Numbered from the stretch's first letter, positions 1 through 8,911 are shown. The stretch: DNA of 64,000 nt from Pedobacter sp. SYP-B3415 (GCF_004138205.1 NZ_RXNQ01000037.1:171552-235551); one strand, 5' to 3'. Program-made: numbers and translations. Notes: generated by a model not told the origin, from the sequence alone.

Positions 1-676
1 CCCTCAATGAGATTAAAGAAAAAAGAACCAAGACGAAAGATCACAGGCGCCTAACCCCTCACTTTGCCAAGCCCCGCTGCCGTCCCCCCCACGCCGTCGT
101 CCCGAAGCGCGTTTACGTAATCGCTTTTTTTGATATTGCAACGGCGAGGAATCTCCTGCGACGAGGCAGGAGCGACCGTTCGCGACGGGAGAGCAAAGAA
201 AAAGAAAAAAGACTGAGCCACGAGCCATGAATCCATAAAGTATTAAGTTGTAGGTATTAAGTTGTAAGTCTGGGCGCAGAGCCCCTCATTGTCGCTAGCC
301 GAACCACGAACCATGAATCATGAGTCAGGACTGGGCGCAGAACCCCTCACGCGACCAAAGAAAATGGACAAAAGACGAAAGACCACGGCGCAGAACAGGT
401 CCTGCGTCATGCAGGGTATGCGCCACGTCTAAATACGAACTACGAATATCTATATACTATTAAGAGACTCAAATCTCACATCTCAAATCCCGAAGCGACG
501 TCTGGATACGAACTACGAATATCGATATACTATTAAGAGACTCAAATCTCAGATCTAAACTCCCGGGTCCTGCGCCTCGTCTAAATACGAAATACGCATA
601 CCTAAATACCATCAAAATCTGATGACTCAATTCTAAAGTACTGTTTCAGAAATTAAATCAGGACCGGGCGCGGAGC
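1..676. repeat. Gene-free mosaic repeat region, left of the respiratory operon
   Basis: No credible gene lies here; the short frames between 13 and 236 are repeat translations. The minus strand is a chain of modules built of degenerate 7-bp units, for example TCTTTTT-type, ACTTACA/ACTTAAT-type, ATTCATG/GTTCGTG-type and TTCGTAG/TTCGTAT-type units. Several modules close with GAGGGGTTCTGCGCCCAG or a variant. Positions 207-548 form the left arm of a long inverted repeat. Positions about 31-200 carry an extra GC-rich module (around GACGACGGCGTGG on the minus strand) that is missing from the right arm. Function unknown. Confidence 0.8.
207..548 (-). repeat. Left arm of 342-bp inverted repeat flanking the act/cox block
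   Basis: The reverse complement of this stretch matches 18679-19020. An end-to-end alignment by eye gives about 10 differences in 342 bp and no gaps. The arms are in opposite orientation and enclose the whole respiratory operon plus the deoxyhypusine synthase-like gene. Inside the arm are the 7-bp-periodic modules described for the surrounding region. Homologous recombination between the arms would invert about 18 kb; that is inference. Confidence 0.9.
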
Positions 677-1243
677 CTAAAAATTATAATAAGGCGAAAT
701 CATCAGATACACAACCACCCCGGTAACCGCCACATACAGCCAGATCGGGTACGCCCAGCGCACAATCTTTTTATGTTTGGCTACCTGCATGTTCAGTCCG
801 CGGTAAAAGCTGATCAGGATTAGCGGGAGCACACCTGCCGCAAGAATAATGTGGGTGGCGAGGATGAAATAATAGATGTACCGCGTGTTCCCAATTGCTT
901 CTTTTTCAATAAGTGACAGTACCCCATCGTGATCCACATCACCAAAAACGGTATCCTTATGATAAAAATGGAATACAATGTAAAAAATAAGAAAAACGGC
1001 AGACAGCATAAACGTGATGACGTTTGTAATTTTATGGGCCTGAATCTTCTTTTGTTTGATAAAAATAAGTGAAACGATCAGCAATATTGAACAGGCGGCA
1101 TTGATACCACCAATTACATGCGGCAGGATGAACAAAAACTCAGGCGTTTTTGCAGGCGGAGGAACAAGCTTCAATCCGACAACGACCAGTAAAACAACAG
1201 CGGTTACAACCCAAACCAGCCTTTTAAAAAATTTATCACTCAT
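677..1243 (-). CDS. DUF420 family membrane protein (CtaM-like oxidase assembly factor)
   Basis: This 188-residue protein has about five membrane segments (roughly residues 8-27, 37-62, 71-92, 122-146 and 164-184), which fits the DUF420 family. Bacillus CtaM (YozB) in this family is needed for making active heme A oxidases; applying that role here is inference from family and position. It is the last gene of the act-cox operon, 19 bp after the SCO-like gene. No clear terminator follows; the operon runs straight into the repeat region. A soluble loop around residues 95-120 holds an acidic DVDHDGV stretch. Confidence 0.85.
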   Translation of the reverse strand: MSDKFFKRLVWVVTAVVLLVVVGLKLVPPPAKTPEFLFILPHVIGGINAACSILLIVSLIFIKQKKIQAHKITNVITFMLSAVFLIFYIVFHFYHKDTVFGDVDHDGVLSLIEKEAIGNTRYIYYFILATHIILAAGVLPLILISFYRGLNMQVAKHKKIVRWAYPIWLYVAVTGVVVYLMISPYYNF

Positions 1244-1262
1244 AAAATATCGTTTTCAGGAA

Positions 1263-1955
1263 TCAGCGACCGTCACGCACATTGCGTAGTGTTTCAGCTA
1301 CCAACACCTTAATTTCATCATCCAACTTTGCAACTTCTTCGGCATTGGCCGCATCATAAAAACCTCTTATACGTCTTTCGGTATCTATCAGCACCAGTTT
1401 ATTGCTGTATACAAAACCTTTGTCGGCCCGGGCAACAACGTCCAGCAGAAGCTGCTTTCTGATAAAGGGGTAAACGGTGGCCGTGTCTCCCGAAACAAGA
1501 TCCCATTTACCGGCCCTGGCTTTATATTTCTCACCAAACCGGCTAAGTGCTGCAGGACCATCGGCGGGGTCAACCGAAATGCCTATAAAACGAATAAGTT
1601 GATTCCTCTCGTAAACGAGGTTTAAACCTTCGAGGGCCTTGCCAAAAATACCTACAGGTTCCCCGCCTCCTGTATAAAACAAACCGGCAACGATAACCTT
1701 CGGTTCGGCCATTTTCAGACTTACCGGCGCACCTGCTTGATTCTTCAGGGTAAGATCTGAAAGCACATGGAAGACCGTATCCGGAATCTTCTCTCCGCGG
1801 CGCGAATGGAAGGTCCCCGAAAGTGTTTTCGGTCCGAAAACGGGCAGCGGCCGATAGCGGTTTTTGCCCTTATCCTGCAGTAAATAATATAAAAATCCTG
1901 GTACCGCTAAAATGGTTACCAGGATTAATACTTTTTTTATAGAACCCGATCTCAT
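1263..1955 (-). CDS. SCO1/SenC-like thioredoxin-fold protein lacking the copper ligands
   Basis: The 230-residue protein has one N-terminal membrane anchor (about 7-25) and a periplasmic thioredoxin-like domain with SCO landmarks: GLFYT at 91-95, GISVDP at 125-130 and the KLVLID-RRIRGFYD region at 186-201. SCO proteins hold Cu with a CxxxCP motif and a distal His. Here the motif positions read G97 and V101 (FYTGGGEPVG), the expected His is Y183 (FVYS), and the protein contains no cysteine at all. It therefore cannot bind copper in the usual SCO way. It overlaps the cox4 stop codon by one base (TAATG), so it is translationally coupled. It may have a structural or chaperone role; that is inference. 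Confidence 0.85.
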   Translation of the reverse strand: MRSGSIKKVLILVTILAVPGFLYYLLQDKGKNRYRPLPVFGPKTLSGTFHSRRGEKIPDTVFHVLSDLTLKNQAGAPVSLKMAEPKVIVAGLFYTGGGEPVGIFGKALEGLNLVYERNQLIRFIGISVDPADGPAALSRFGEKYKARAGKWDLVSGDTATVYPFIRKQLLLDVVARADKGFVYSNKLVLIDTERRIRGFYDAANAEEVAKLDDEIKVLVAETLRNVRDGR

Positions 1956-2308
1956 TAATGGTTGATCATGTGGAGATTTAAAAACCCTCCTTCAATCAGC
2001 ATCAGTACGATAAAGTAAATGATAAAAATGAATGATACGGTAAGCGACAACTGCAGTCCGAGTTTTTCAAACTTAAGGTGCATGAAGTAAGCTACGATAT
2101 AAAATGCCTTCAGAAGGGTCAAAGCAATGTATACAATGTTTCCGATTCCCTGAGACATATATCCGTGTGGGATAATCCAGAGTGCAATAATGAATTCGAT
2201 AACGGTGATAACCAGAAGAATTCCGAAAACCTGCCAGATCTTGCCTTTGGTTAATGCCGCATGCTCTTCGTGTGCATGCTCGTCTGTATGTGAATGATGT
2301 TCAGCCAT
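1955..2308 (-). CDS. Cytochrome c oxidase subunit IV (prokaryotic type)
   Basis: A 117-residue protein with a histidine-rich N-terminus (seven His within the first 16 residues) and three membrane helices (about 24-46, 55-76 and 85-108). The MHLKFE stretch after the second helix is typical of the small subunit IV family of bacterial caa3/aa3 oxidases. It follows the subunit III gene by 26 bp and overlaps the SCO-like gene by one base. The His-rich tail could bind metal; a similar tail is found on the CoxA N-terminus in this operon. Confidence 0.9.
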   Translation of the reverse strand: MAEHHSHTDEHAHEEHAALTKGKIWQVFGILLVITVIEFIIALWIIPHGYMSQGIGNIVYIALTLLKAFYIVAYFMHLKFEKLGLQLSLTVSFIFIIYFIVLMLIEGGFLNLHMINH

Positions 2309-2334
2309 GTGAATGTTATGCTATGCGTGAATAA

Positions 2335-3042
2335 TTAAACCAGGTAGAAGAATGTAAATACGAATACCCAAACCAGGTCTACGAAGTGCCAGTACAAACC
2401 TACTTTTTCTACCATCAGGTAATGTCCGCGTTTTTCGAACGTTCCGTTAATGGTCATGATCAGGATAATGATATTGATCACCACCCCACTGAATACGTGG
2501 AAACCGTGGAAACCGGTGATGGTAAAGAACAGGTTTGAGAATTGCTGAGCCGAAACCAGCGATACTTCGCCATCAAACAGGTGCTTCAAGTGCTCTTCAG
2601 CTGGAATTTTACCCCAGCCGAAACCCTCGTGAAACAGGTGCGTCCATTCCATAGCCTGACAGCCTAGGAACATGAAACCACCGATGATGGTTGCAATCAT
2701 CCAGCCGATCACTTCTTTTTTGCTGCGGCGATGACCCGCTTCTACAGCAAGTACCATGGTTACAGAACTCATGATCAGGATAAAAGTCATGATACCTACA
2801 AAGACGAGCGGTGCGCCGCTGTCGGTGATACCGGGAATTGACTGGAAGACCAGATCCGGATCAGGCCATGTAATTTTTGAGAAGCGTTGTGCTCCGTAGT
2901 AGATCAATAACGATGAAAAGGTAAACGCATCCGACAGCAGGAAAAACCACATCATGATCTTACCATATTCTACCGACCATGGAGAGCGTCCGCCGCTCCA
3001 GGGGCCGGTTTTAATCTGATCTAACTGAGAAACTGAATTCAT
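2335..3042 (-). CDS. ctaE: Cytochrome c oxidase subunit III
   Basis: This 235-residue protein has five to six membrane helices and clear subunit III signatures: the MEW-HLFHEG loop in the middle, GFHGFHVFSG in the second half, and YWHFVDLVWVFVF near the C-terminus. Subunit III has no redox centre and stabilises proton uptake in subunit I. It lies 28 bp after a second, shorter subunit III-type gene in the same operon. The pair of genes is common in Bacteroidota oxidase operons. Confidence 0.93.
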   Translation of the reverse strand: MNSVSQLDQIKTGPWSGGRSPWSVEYGKIMMWFFLLSDAFTFSSLLIYYGAQRFSKITWPDPDLVFQSIPGITDSGAPLVFVGIMTFILIMSSVTMVLAVEAGHRRSKKEVIGWMIATIIGGFMFLGCQAMEWTHLFHEGFGWGKIPAEEHLKHLFDGEVSLVSAQQFSNLFFTITGFHGFHVFSGVVINIIILIMTINGTFEKRGHYLMVEKVGLYWHFVDLVWVFVFTFFYLV

Positions 3043-3070
3043 TTGAAAGAATGTAATTTTGTTAATTAAT

Positions 3071-3643
3071 CTAACGGTTCAAAAGTAAAAAAACATAGAG
3101 ATATATCCACAATATATCTATAAAATGCCAAAAAATGGAGGCGATCTCCATGCGGTATGCGTTGCGTTCAGCGGTCACTTTTCCCGCACCAAAAAAGGCG
3201 CTTGCTATCAGGCAAAGACCAGCAATAATATGCAGACAATGAAAGAATGTGAAGACATAAATCATTGATATGCCCGCATTGTTATTGATGAAATAGGCGC
3301 CGCCCAAAGACATCTGTGACCACGCGCTGAACTGCATGTATGCAAACACGATACCCAGGATAAAAGTCAGCCCGAGGTAGCGCTTCTGTAAAGCCGTGCT
3401 TTTCCGTTGCGCCCGCGATGCCAGGAAAAGGCATATACTGCTGGCAACCAGCACCAGGGTACTGTAAATAAAAACATCAGGAAGAACCAACCCGTGGCCT
3501 TTACCTTTTGATCCGGAGAATACGAGGTAATAACTCGTCCATCCCCCGAACATAATTGTCGATGAAACAACGAACAACCAGACAATAAACTTTTTGGGTT
3601 TCATGTCGTAATTGCCGGTCTGTTTCGGTAATGTAGTCACCAT
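3071..3643 (-). CDS. Heme-copper oxidase subunit III-like protein (short paralogue)
   Basis: A 190-residue membrane protein with five predicted helices. The last two carry subunit III signatures: FFHCLHIIAGL around residue 130 and IFWHFIDILWIYLYVF near the end. It is shorter than the neighbouring subunit III (235 residues). The start chosen is the ATG two bases after the ctaB stop; a second ATG 13 codons in (MKPKK) is possible. It probably occupies a subunit III-like position in the same oxidase; whether both copies are in one complex cannot be told from sequence. Confidence 0.88.
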   Translation of the reverse strand: MVTTLPKQTGNYDMKPKKFIVWLFVVSSTIMFGGWTSYYLVFSGSKGKGHGLVLPDVFIYSTLVLVASSICLFLASRAQRKSTALQKRYLGLTFILGIVFAYMQFSAWSQMSLGGAYFINNNAGISMIYVFTFFHCLHIIAGLCLIASAFFGAGKVTAERNAYRMEIASIFWHFIDILWIYLYVFLLLNR

Positions 3644-3645
3644 AT

Positions 3646-4530
3646 CTATTTCGCTATAAAATCAAACAACAAGACCAACTGCACAAGCGGCAGGTAAAAA
3701 AACGAAAAAAACATCACCTTGCGGGCGTCTGCCAATTCCAGGTTTCTGAAAAGCCTGAATGAAAGCCAGGCAAAATACAAGCCTGCCAGTAAAGATGCTC
3801 CACCTATAAAGTACCCGCCAAAGCCATAAAAGTTTGGTAATAAACTAACAGGTATAAGAAGAAGCGCGCTGAAAAGCACAAATGCTGCCGAAGCTTTGTC
3901 GCGGCGTGTGGTAGGAAGCAGCCTGAAGCCGGCTTTCTTGTAATCATCATCCAGCACCCAGGCGATAGACCAGAAGTGCGGGAACTGCCATACAAACTGG
4001 ATAAAAAACAGAATCACAGCAATCTGATAGTCTGCATCTGTAAAGTCCTTAAAATCTCCCATCGCAGCCAGGTAACCGATAAGCGGAGGCAAGGCACCGG
4101 GAATGGCACCAACAAAGACCGCTATGGGCGATTTTTGCTTGAGCGGTGTATAAGCAAAAGCATACAGCAGGATCGAAAACACCGACAGCAAACCTGTTTC
4201 AATGTTCAGTTTGCCGAGCAGCCAGGTTCCCAGCATGCCCATGAGCAGTCCTGATACCAGCCCCTGACCGTTAGTCATCCTGCCGGCGGGCATGGGCCTG
4301 TCTTTCGTACGGGTCATGAGTTTATCAAGATCTTTCTCAATAAGCTCATTAAAACAGTTGGCAGCGCCCGTAACCAGGAAGCCGCCTGCAATAAGAATCA
4401 ACCAGTTTAACCAGTTGATGGTTCCATGCTGCTTGCTGCCGATCAGAAATGCGATCGACGCCGAAAAGACGACCACAAACGTAAGCCGGAACTTAATGAG
4501 CTTGGAAAAATCTGCAAAAAACTGTTTCAA
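3646..4530 (-). CDS. ctaB: Protoheme IX farnesyltransferase (heme O synthase)
   Basis: The enzyme transfers a farnesyl group from farnesyl diphosphate to heme B, giving heme O, the precursor of heme A. The 294-residue protein is a UbiA-family prenyltransferase with eight to nine helices. Its Asp-rich substrate site is NELIEKDLDKLMTRTKDRP at residues 61-79. The start codon is TTG: the next in-frame Met is far inside the protein, and a stop lies four codons upstream. It begins 2 bp after the ctaA stop, so the two heme A pathway genes are read together. Confidence 0.95.
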   Translation of the reverse strand: MKQFFADFSKLIKFRLTFVVVFSASIAFLIGSKQHGTINWLNWLILIAGGFLVTGAANCFNELIEKDLDKLMTRTKDRPMPAGRMTNGQGLVSGLLMGMLGTWLLGKLNIETGLLSVFSILLYAFAYTPLKQKSPIAVFVGAIPGALPPLIGYLAAMGDFKDFTDADYQIAVILFFIQFVWQFPHFWSIAWVLDDDYKKAGFRLLPTTRRDKASAAFVLFSALLLIPVSLLPNFYGFGGYFIGGASLLAGLYFAWLSFRLFRNLELADARKVMFFSFFYLPLVQLVLLFDFIAK

Positions 4531-4532
4531 CC

Positions 4533-5600
4533 TTAATCCTTTATTTGTTTATACGTGTCGGTATTGTAAACCAACAGGTAGAGATAATACTGAATGCTAA
4601 AAAGCACCGTCGAAAATAAAATATGTACCGCCTGTGCCACCGGAGGCAATGCCAGGTAAGATAAAACCAACCCGCTTCCCGCCTGTATCACCAATGACAA
4701 CATGACCAGGTTCACCATCCGCAGTGGCTCTGCCCTGCCGTTAAAGCGGTCTGTCACCATCTTATAGACGATAAGATTGGCTACTACGACGAGGATAGCC
4801 ATATCCCGGTGATAGTTGAAGATGCTTCCTGTCTTTTCGACCCAGGCCGCCCTGCTTTGATCAAGCATGGTCTTCGACACTGCGTCTATTGCTTCACGCA
4901 CTTCGGTGCCAAGAACGATCTGCACAATACTCAGCAGAATGGTAATCAAGCCCAGCACCTTCAGCCAGTTGATCCGCCACATGATCACTTGCCTTGGTTT
5001 ATCTAATTTGCTGGCATGATGATACGTGTAGATCAGGATACCGATCACAACAAGTGCAAGCACCATGTGAACCGTTACCACCCAGGCCAGCAGATTCGTC
5101 GATACCACAATTGATCCCAGCCATGCCTGGTAAACCACCACGAAAACGTTTATTACGCTAAGTACGGTAATACGGGTTGCCCGTTTCCTGTACCTGAAAG
5201 ACCATATCGCAAGAATAAGCAGCAATACACCTGTCAGCGCGCCGACCAGCCGGTTTACATATTCCGTCCAGGTCTTTGCTGCATTAAACGTTTCAGGGAC
5301 CAGGATGGATTTGTCGCTTCTGATCCGGCTGGCCAGCTCATATTTACCAAGCCTGTCGAGCGTCTTTGCAAACCGCTCATTCTTTTTTACCCGTTGCGCA
5401 ACGTATTTTTCTTTGTAATGCGCAGGCAGCTGGCTTATATCGGTCGGGGGGATGTACTGGTCGAAACATTTTGGCCAGTCGGGGCACCCCATTCCGGATC
5501 CTGTACTGCGTACGATGCCACCGGCGAGTATCAGCAACAACGTAACGATAATGGTTACGAAGTTAAAACCAATAAAATGTTTGTCTGATCTGCTGATCAT
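4533..5600 (-). CDS. ctaA: Heme A synthase (COX15/CtaA family)
   Basis: Oxidises the C8 methyl of heme O to the formyl group of heme A in the membrane. The 355-residue protein has about eight helices. The N-terminal half has the Cys pair C39/C45 (GCPDWPKC) in the first external loop and the EYVNRL heme-site motif. Putative heme-ligand histidines are in VHMVLAL, NYHRDMA and AVHILFS. An insertion of about 60 residues after the Cys pair (roughly 50-105) is hydrophilic and typical of longer Bacteroidota members. It lies 83 bp after coxA; that gap is almost filled by a strong hairpin. Confidence 0.94.
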   Translation of the reverse strand: MISRSDKHFIGFNFVTIIVTLLLILAGGIVRSTGSGMGCPDWPKCFDQYIPPTDISQLPAHYKEKYVAQRVKKNERFAKTLDRLGKYELASRIRSDKSILVPETFNAAKTWTEYVNRLVGALTGVLLLILAIWSFRYRKRATRITVLSVINVFVVVYQAWLGSIVVSTNLLAWVVTVHMVLALVVIGILIYTYHHASKLDKPRQVIMWRINWLKVLGLITILLSIVQIVLGTEVREAIDAVSKTMLDQSRAAWVEKTGSIFNYHRDMAILVVVANLIVYKMVTDRFNGRAEPLRMVNLVMLSLVIQAGSGLVLSYLALPPVAQAVHILFSTVLFSIQYYLYLLVYNTDTYKQIKD

Positions 5601-5622
5601 TTCGCCTGTGCTCTATTAGAAA

Positions 5623-5666
5623 AATGGGGTATCTGTAAGTTGATAACTTACGGCAGATACCCCATT
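5623..5666 (-). terminator. Strong intercistronic hairpin between coxA and ctaA
   Basis: Two nested perfect stems: AATGGGGTATCTG (5623-5635) pairs with 5654-5666 (13 bp), and TAAGTT (5636-5641) pairs with AACTTA (5645-5650) around a 3-base loop. On the transcribed strand it is followed by five T residues, as in an intrinsic terminator. It begins 17 bp after the coxA stop and ends 22 bp before the ctaA start, leaving no room for a separate promoter. It probably acts as a partial terminator or mRNA 3'-end stabiliser that lowers expression of the genes after coxA. Confidence 0.8.
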
Positions 5667-5683
5667 GTTATGTTTTCTGCAAT

Positions 5684-7570
5684 CTAGTGTTGCGGTGTTC
5701 TCTGTTCTGCCGGAGGATTCTGAGCATCCCACTCACGCTGGATGCGCTCAGCCTCTTCGTTACCCTCAAAGTCATGCGGCAGGTTTGAGCTCATGGTCTG
5801 AGAGAAAGGAATGGTCTGAGGAATAAAGTCCTCGTCGTGACCAGGTTTGCTGTAATCATATGGCCAACGGTAAACAGTTGGGATTTCGCCCGGCCAGTTG
5901 CCATGCAGGTGTTCAACCGGCGTGGTCCATTCAAGTGTATTGGCTTCCCATGGGTTCTGTGGTGCTCTTTTGCCTTTAAAGATCGAGTAGAAGAAATTCC
6001 AAAGGAATGCTACCTGTGCCAGGGCACCAAGAATCGCCGCCCAGGTTACAAATGTATTTACGGTAAGCCATTTTCTCATGAACTCAAACTCGGTAAATAC
6101 ATAATAACGACGCGGAACACCGTCCAGTCCCAGGAAGTGCAGCGGGAAGAATACCAGGTAGGCTGAGATAAAAGTCAGCCAGAAGTGCAGGTATCCGAGT
6201 TTTGCATTCATCATTCTTCCAAACATTTTTGGATACCAGTGATAAACACCGGCAAGCATACCAAAGATGGCAGCAGAACCCATTACCAGGTGGAAGTGCG
6301 CAACGACGAAATAAGTATCGTGCAGGTTGATGTCAAGTGATGCGTTACCCAGGAAGATACCGGTCAGACCGCCAGAGATGAAGAATGAAACCAGACCTAT
6401 AGCGAACAGCATTGCAGGTGTAAACCTGATGTTACCGCGCCACAGCGTAGCAAGGTAGTTGAAGGTCTTAACGGCAGAAGGTACCGCGATGATGAGCGTC
6501 GTGATCATGAACACACCACCCAGCAGCGGATTCATACCGGTAACAAACATGTGGTGACCCCAAACGATAAATGACAGAACGGTAATACCAATCAATGAAT
6601 AAACCATCGCGTGGTAGCCGAAGATCGGCTTCCTTGCATTTACCGAGATAACCTCTGATGAGATACCCAGTGCAGGCATAATTACAATATATACTTCCGG
6701 GTGACCAAGGAACCAGAAAAGGTGTTGCCACAAGATCGGCGAACCACCTTCATTTGGCAGGATCTGCGTACCGAATACGATATCAGAAAGATAGAAGCTG
6801 GTACCGAAACTGCGGTCAAACACCAGCAGTACCACACCTGCAACCAGTACCGGGAAGGAAAGAATACCCAGAATAGCCGTGAGGAAAAACGCCCAGATAG
6901 GAAGCGGCATTTTCCAAAGGTCCATCCCTTTAGTACGCATGTTCAGGATGGTACTCACATAGTTTATACCGCCCATCAGTGAAGATGCAACGAAAAGCAC
7001 CATACTGATCAGCCAGAGCGTCATACCGAAACCTGAACCGGTTACGGCTTTTGGAAGCGCTGAAAGCGGCGGATACACCGTCCATCCTGCTGAGGCCGGA
7101 CCGGTTTGGACAAAGAAAGATCCCATCATGATCACACAGGCCATAAAAAAGAACCAGTATGAAAGCATGTTCAGGAAAGGCGAAGCCATATCTCTTGCAC
7201 CAACCTGCAAAGGAATAAGCAGGTTACTGAAAGTACCGCTTAGGCCTGCAGTAAGTACAAAGAATACCATGATGGTACCGTGAATGGTAACCAGCGCCAG
7301 GTAAAAATCGGGTTTGATACGACCGCCTTCTGCCCATTTGCCCAGGAAGGTCTCCAGAAACGGAAAACTTTTATCAGGCCAGGCAAGTTGTATACGGAAA
7401 AGAATAGAAAGACCCATTGCGATAACAGCCATAATGATACCTGTGATCAGGAATTGTTTGGCAATCATCTTGTGATCCTGACTGAAAATGTACTTCGTCA
7501 GGAAGGTCTCTTTATGGTGCCCATGATCGTGGTGATCGTGATGCGTGTCGTGTATTGCTATTGTTGACAT
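5684..7570 (-). CDS. ctaD: Cytochrome c oxidase subunit I (aa3 type)
   Basis: Catalytic subunit that reduces O2 and pumps protons. All ligands of an A1-type oxidase are seen: heme a His97 and His427, CuB His290 (in GHPEVY, with the cross-linked Tyr294) plus His339 and His340, and heme a3 His425. D-channel residues D127 and E292 and the K-channel Lys368 are also present. At 628 residues it is longer than the classical form, with extra C-terminal helices and a hydrophilic tail. The N-terminus is His-rich (seven His between 7 and 19). It follows coxB by 24 bp. Confidence 0.97.
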   Translation of the reverse strand: MSTIAIHDTHHDHHDHGHHKETFLTKYIFSQDHKMIAKQFLITGIIMAVIAMGLSILFRIQLAWPDKSFPFLETFLGKWAEGGRIKPDFYLALVTIHGTIMVFFVLTAGLSGTFSNLLIPLQVGARDMASPFLNMLSYWFFFMACVIMMGSFFVQTGPASAGWTVYPPLSALPKAVTGSGFGMTLWLISMVLFVASSLMGGINYVSTILNMRTKGMDLWKMPLPIWAFFLTAILGILSFPVLVAGVVLLVFDRSFGTSFYLSDIVFGTQILPNEGGSPILWQHLFWFLGHPEVYIVIMPALGISSEVISVNARKPIFGYHAMVYSLIGITVLSFIVWGHHMFVTGMNPLLGGVFMITTLIIAVPSAVKTFNYLATLWRGNIRFTPAMLFAIGLVSFFISGGLTGIFLGNASLDINLHDTYFVVAHFHLVMGSAAIFGMLAGVYHWYPKMFGRMMNAKLGYLHFWLTFISAYLVFFPLHFLGLDGVPRRYYVFTEFEFMRKWLTVNTFVTWAAILGALAQVAFLWNFFYSIFKGKRAPQNPWEANTLEWTTPVEHLHGNWPGEIPTVYRWPYDYSKPGHDEDFIPQTIPFSQTMSSNLPHDFEGNEEAERIQREWDAQNPPAEQRTPQH

Positions 7571-7594
7571 AATTTTCTAGCTCTCTCCTTTATA

Positions 7595-8845
7595 TTAAAT
7601 TGTAGGTGCCTGTGGGTTCACTTTCATTGAATCCTGGGCAGTGGTGTCGGCGGCTGCCGCAGGTGCTGCAGCAGGCGTAGCCGAAACCGGCAGGTTGAAT
7701 GCCTTTCTCAGGTCGTCATTTAACCATTGAGGCTGTTGTTTAATCCATTCCGCATACTCCTCTTCAGTAACAACGCGAACTCGTTTCTGCATGTTGTAGT
7801 GACCCTGACCACAGATTTTCGAACACAAAAGTACGTATTCAAAAGACGGATCATTCAGCTTCTCACGCATTTGCTGGGTGGTAGCAGTTGGAGTGAATTC
7901 AAAGTATGTACGCATACCAGGAACGGTGTTCAGCTGAACGCGGAAGTGTGGCAGGTAAAAGCTGTGGATAACGTCTTTACTACCAAGAATGACTTTAACG
8001 GGCTTGTTAACAGGAAGCCACAATTCGTCAGCCATTTGGTCATCGCGCGAGCGCTTATCTTTGAAGTCGATGCCCAGAACGTTTGCGCCGGTAGTCAGTT
8101 TATAGTTGCGGTCGCCCACGATACCATCTGCACCGGGATAACGGATCTGCCACGCAAACTGCTCCGAGATTACCTCAACCTGAAGAGCTTTGTTGTTAGG
8201 ATCCTCGGTTTTGTAGAAAATCGATCTCCAGGTCAGGAAGCCCATCAATACCAGTACAGTCAGTACCAGTGCAGGAGCAATGGTCCAGATCTTTTCGATT
8301 GTATTGTTGTGCGGATAGAAATAAGCTTTTCTTTTTGCGGAGTGTTTATAGAAATAAGCAAATGCAAACAGTGCAATGTGGGTAGCAATGAAGACGATGG
8401 TTGTAATGATCAATGTAAGATTGAACATCTCGTCGATCTTTCTGCCGTGCTCTGACGATGCATCAGGCAGGAGCATGCTGCCGTGAACGGTATACTCCCA
8501 ATACACACCATACAGACCGATCAGCAGGAAAAGCGCAAAGAGGCTTGCGTTTACTTTGTTCCAGTTGATTGCTGCAGGTTTTCCCTGAACCTCGCGGGTC
8601 AGCTCATAAACTTTGATGGCCCGGCCAACAATGGCGACGAACAAACAGAACGACAAAAATATAAGGCTGTAAAAAATGACCGATTTGTAAACCGCATCCA
8701 TATCTACCTTTGCCTCTGGCGTATTAGCCGTAGTCGTAGCCGAAACAGCCGCCTCCTGCGCAAACACACTTGCGCTGGCAAAAGCCGTGCTCAGTGCGGT
8801 CAGGACCACTGTTTTCTTATTACCTATTACCTTTATTAAACTCAT
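7595..8845 (-). CDS. ctaC: Cytochrome c oxidase subunit II with CuA site
   Basis: Accepts electrons from cytochrome c or directly from ACIII through CuA. The ATG at 8845 is preferred over a TTG six codons upstream because it starts directly at a signal peptide (MSLIKVIGNKK..., Ala-rich cleavage region ending in FAQ). CuA ligands, counted from the upstream TTG, are H300, C347, C351, H355 and M358. The residue between the cysteines is Lys (CSKIC), where most subunits II have Glu. There are extra helices before the usual hairpin. No cytochrome c domain is fused; the C-terminus is a low-complexity Ala/Pro tail. Confidence 0.95.
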   Translation of the reverse strand: MSLIKVIGNKKTVVLTALSTAFASASVFAQEAAVSATTTANTPEAKVDMDAVYKSVIFYSLIFLSFCLFVAIVGRAIKVYELTREVQGKPAAINWNKVNASLFALFLLIGLYGVYWEYTVHGSMLLPDASSEHGRKIDEMFNLTLIITTIVFIATHIALFAFAYFYKHSAKRKAYFYPHNNTIEKIWTIAPALVLTVLVLMGFLTWRSIFYKTEDPNNKALQVEVISEQFAWQIRYPGADGIVGDRNYKLTTGANVLGIDFKDKRSRDDQMADELWLPVNKPVKVILGSKDVIHSFYLPHFRVQLNTVPGMRTYFEFTPTATTQQMREKLNDPSFEYVLLCSKICGQGHYNMQKRVRVVTEEEYAEWIKQQPQWLNDDLRKAFNLPVSATPAAAPAAAADTTAQDSMKVNPQAPTI

Positions 8846-8911
8846 TTTCGTAAAGCCGTACAATGTACTCTTGTGTGATATTTATTTATTCTATTTCGAC
8901 CAGTCTGTATC

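Noticed and set aside
13..236. Two short minus-strand frames near the left edge
   Set aside because: They lie inside the heptad mosaic, are low-complexity, overlap each other in different frames and have no family features.
1263..1955. SCO-like gene as a pseudogene
   Set aside because: The frame is intact over the full family length, is coupled to cox4, and both ligand sites changed without any frameshift or stop, so it is more likely a functional divergent member.
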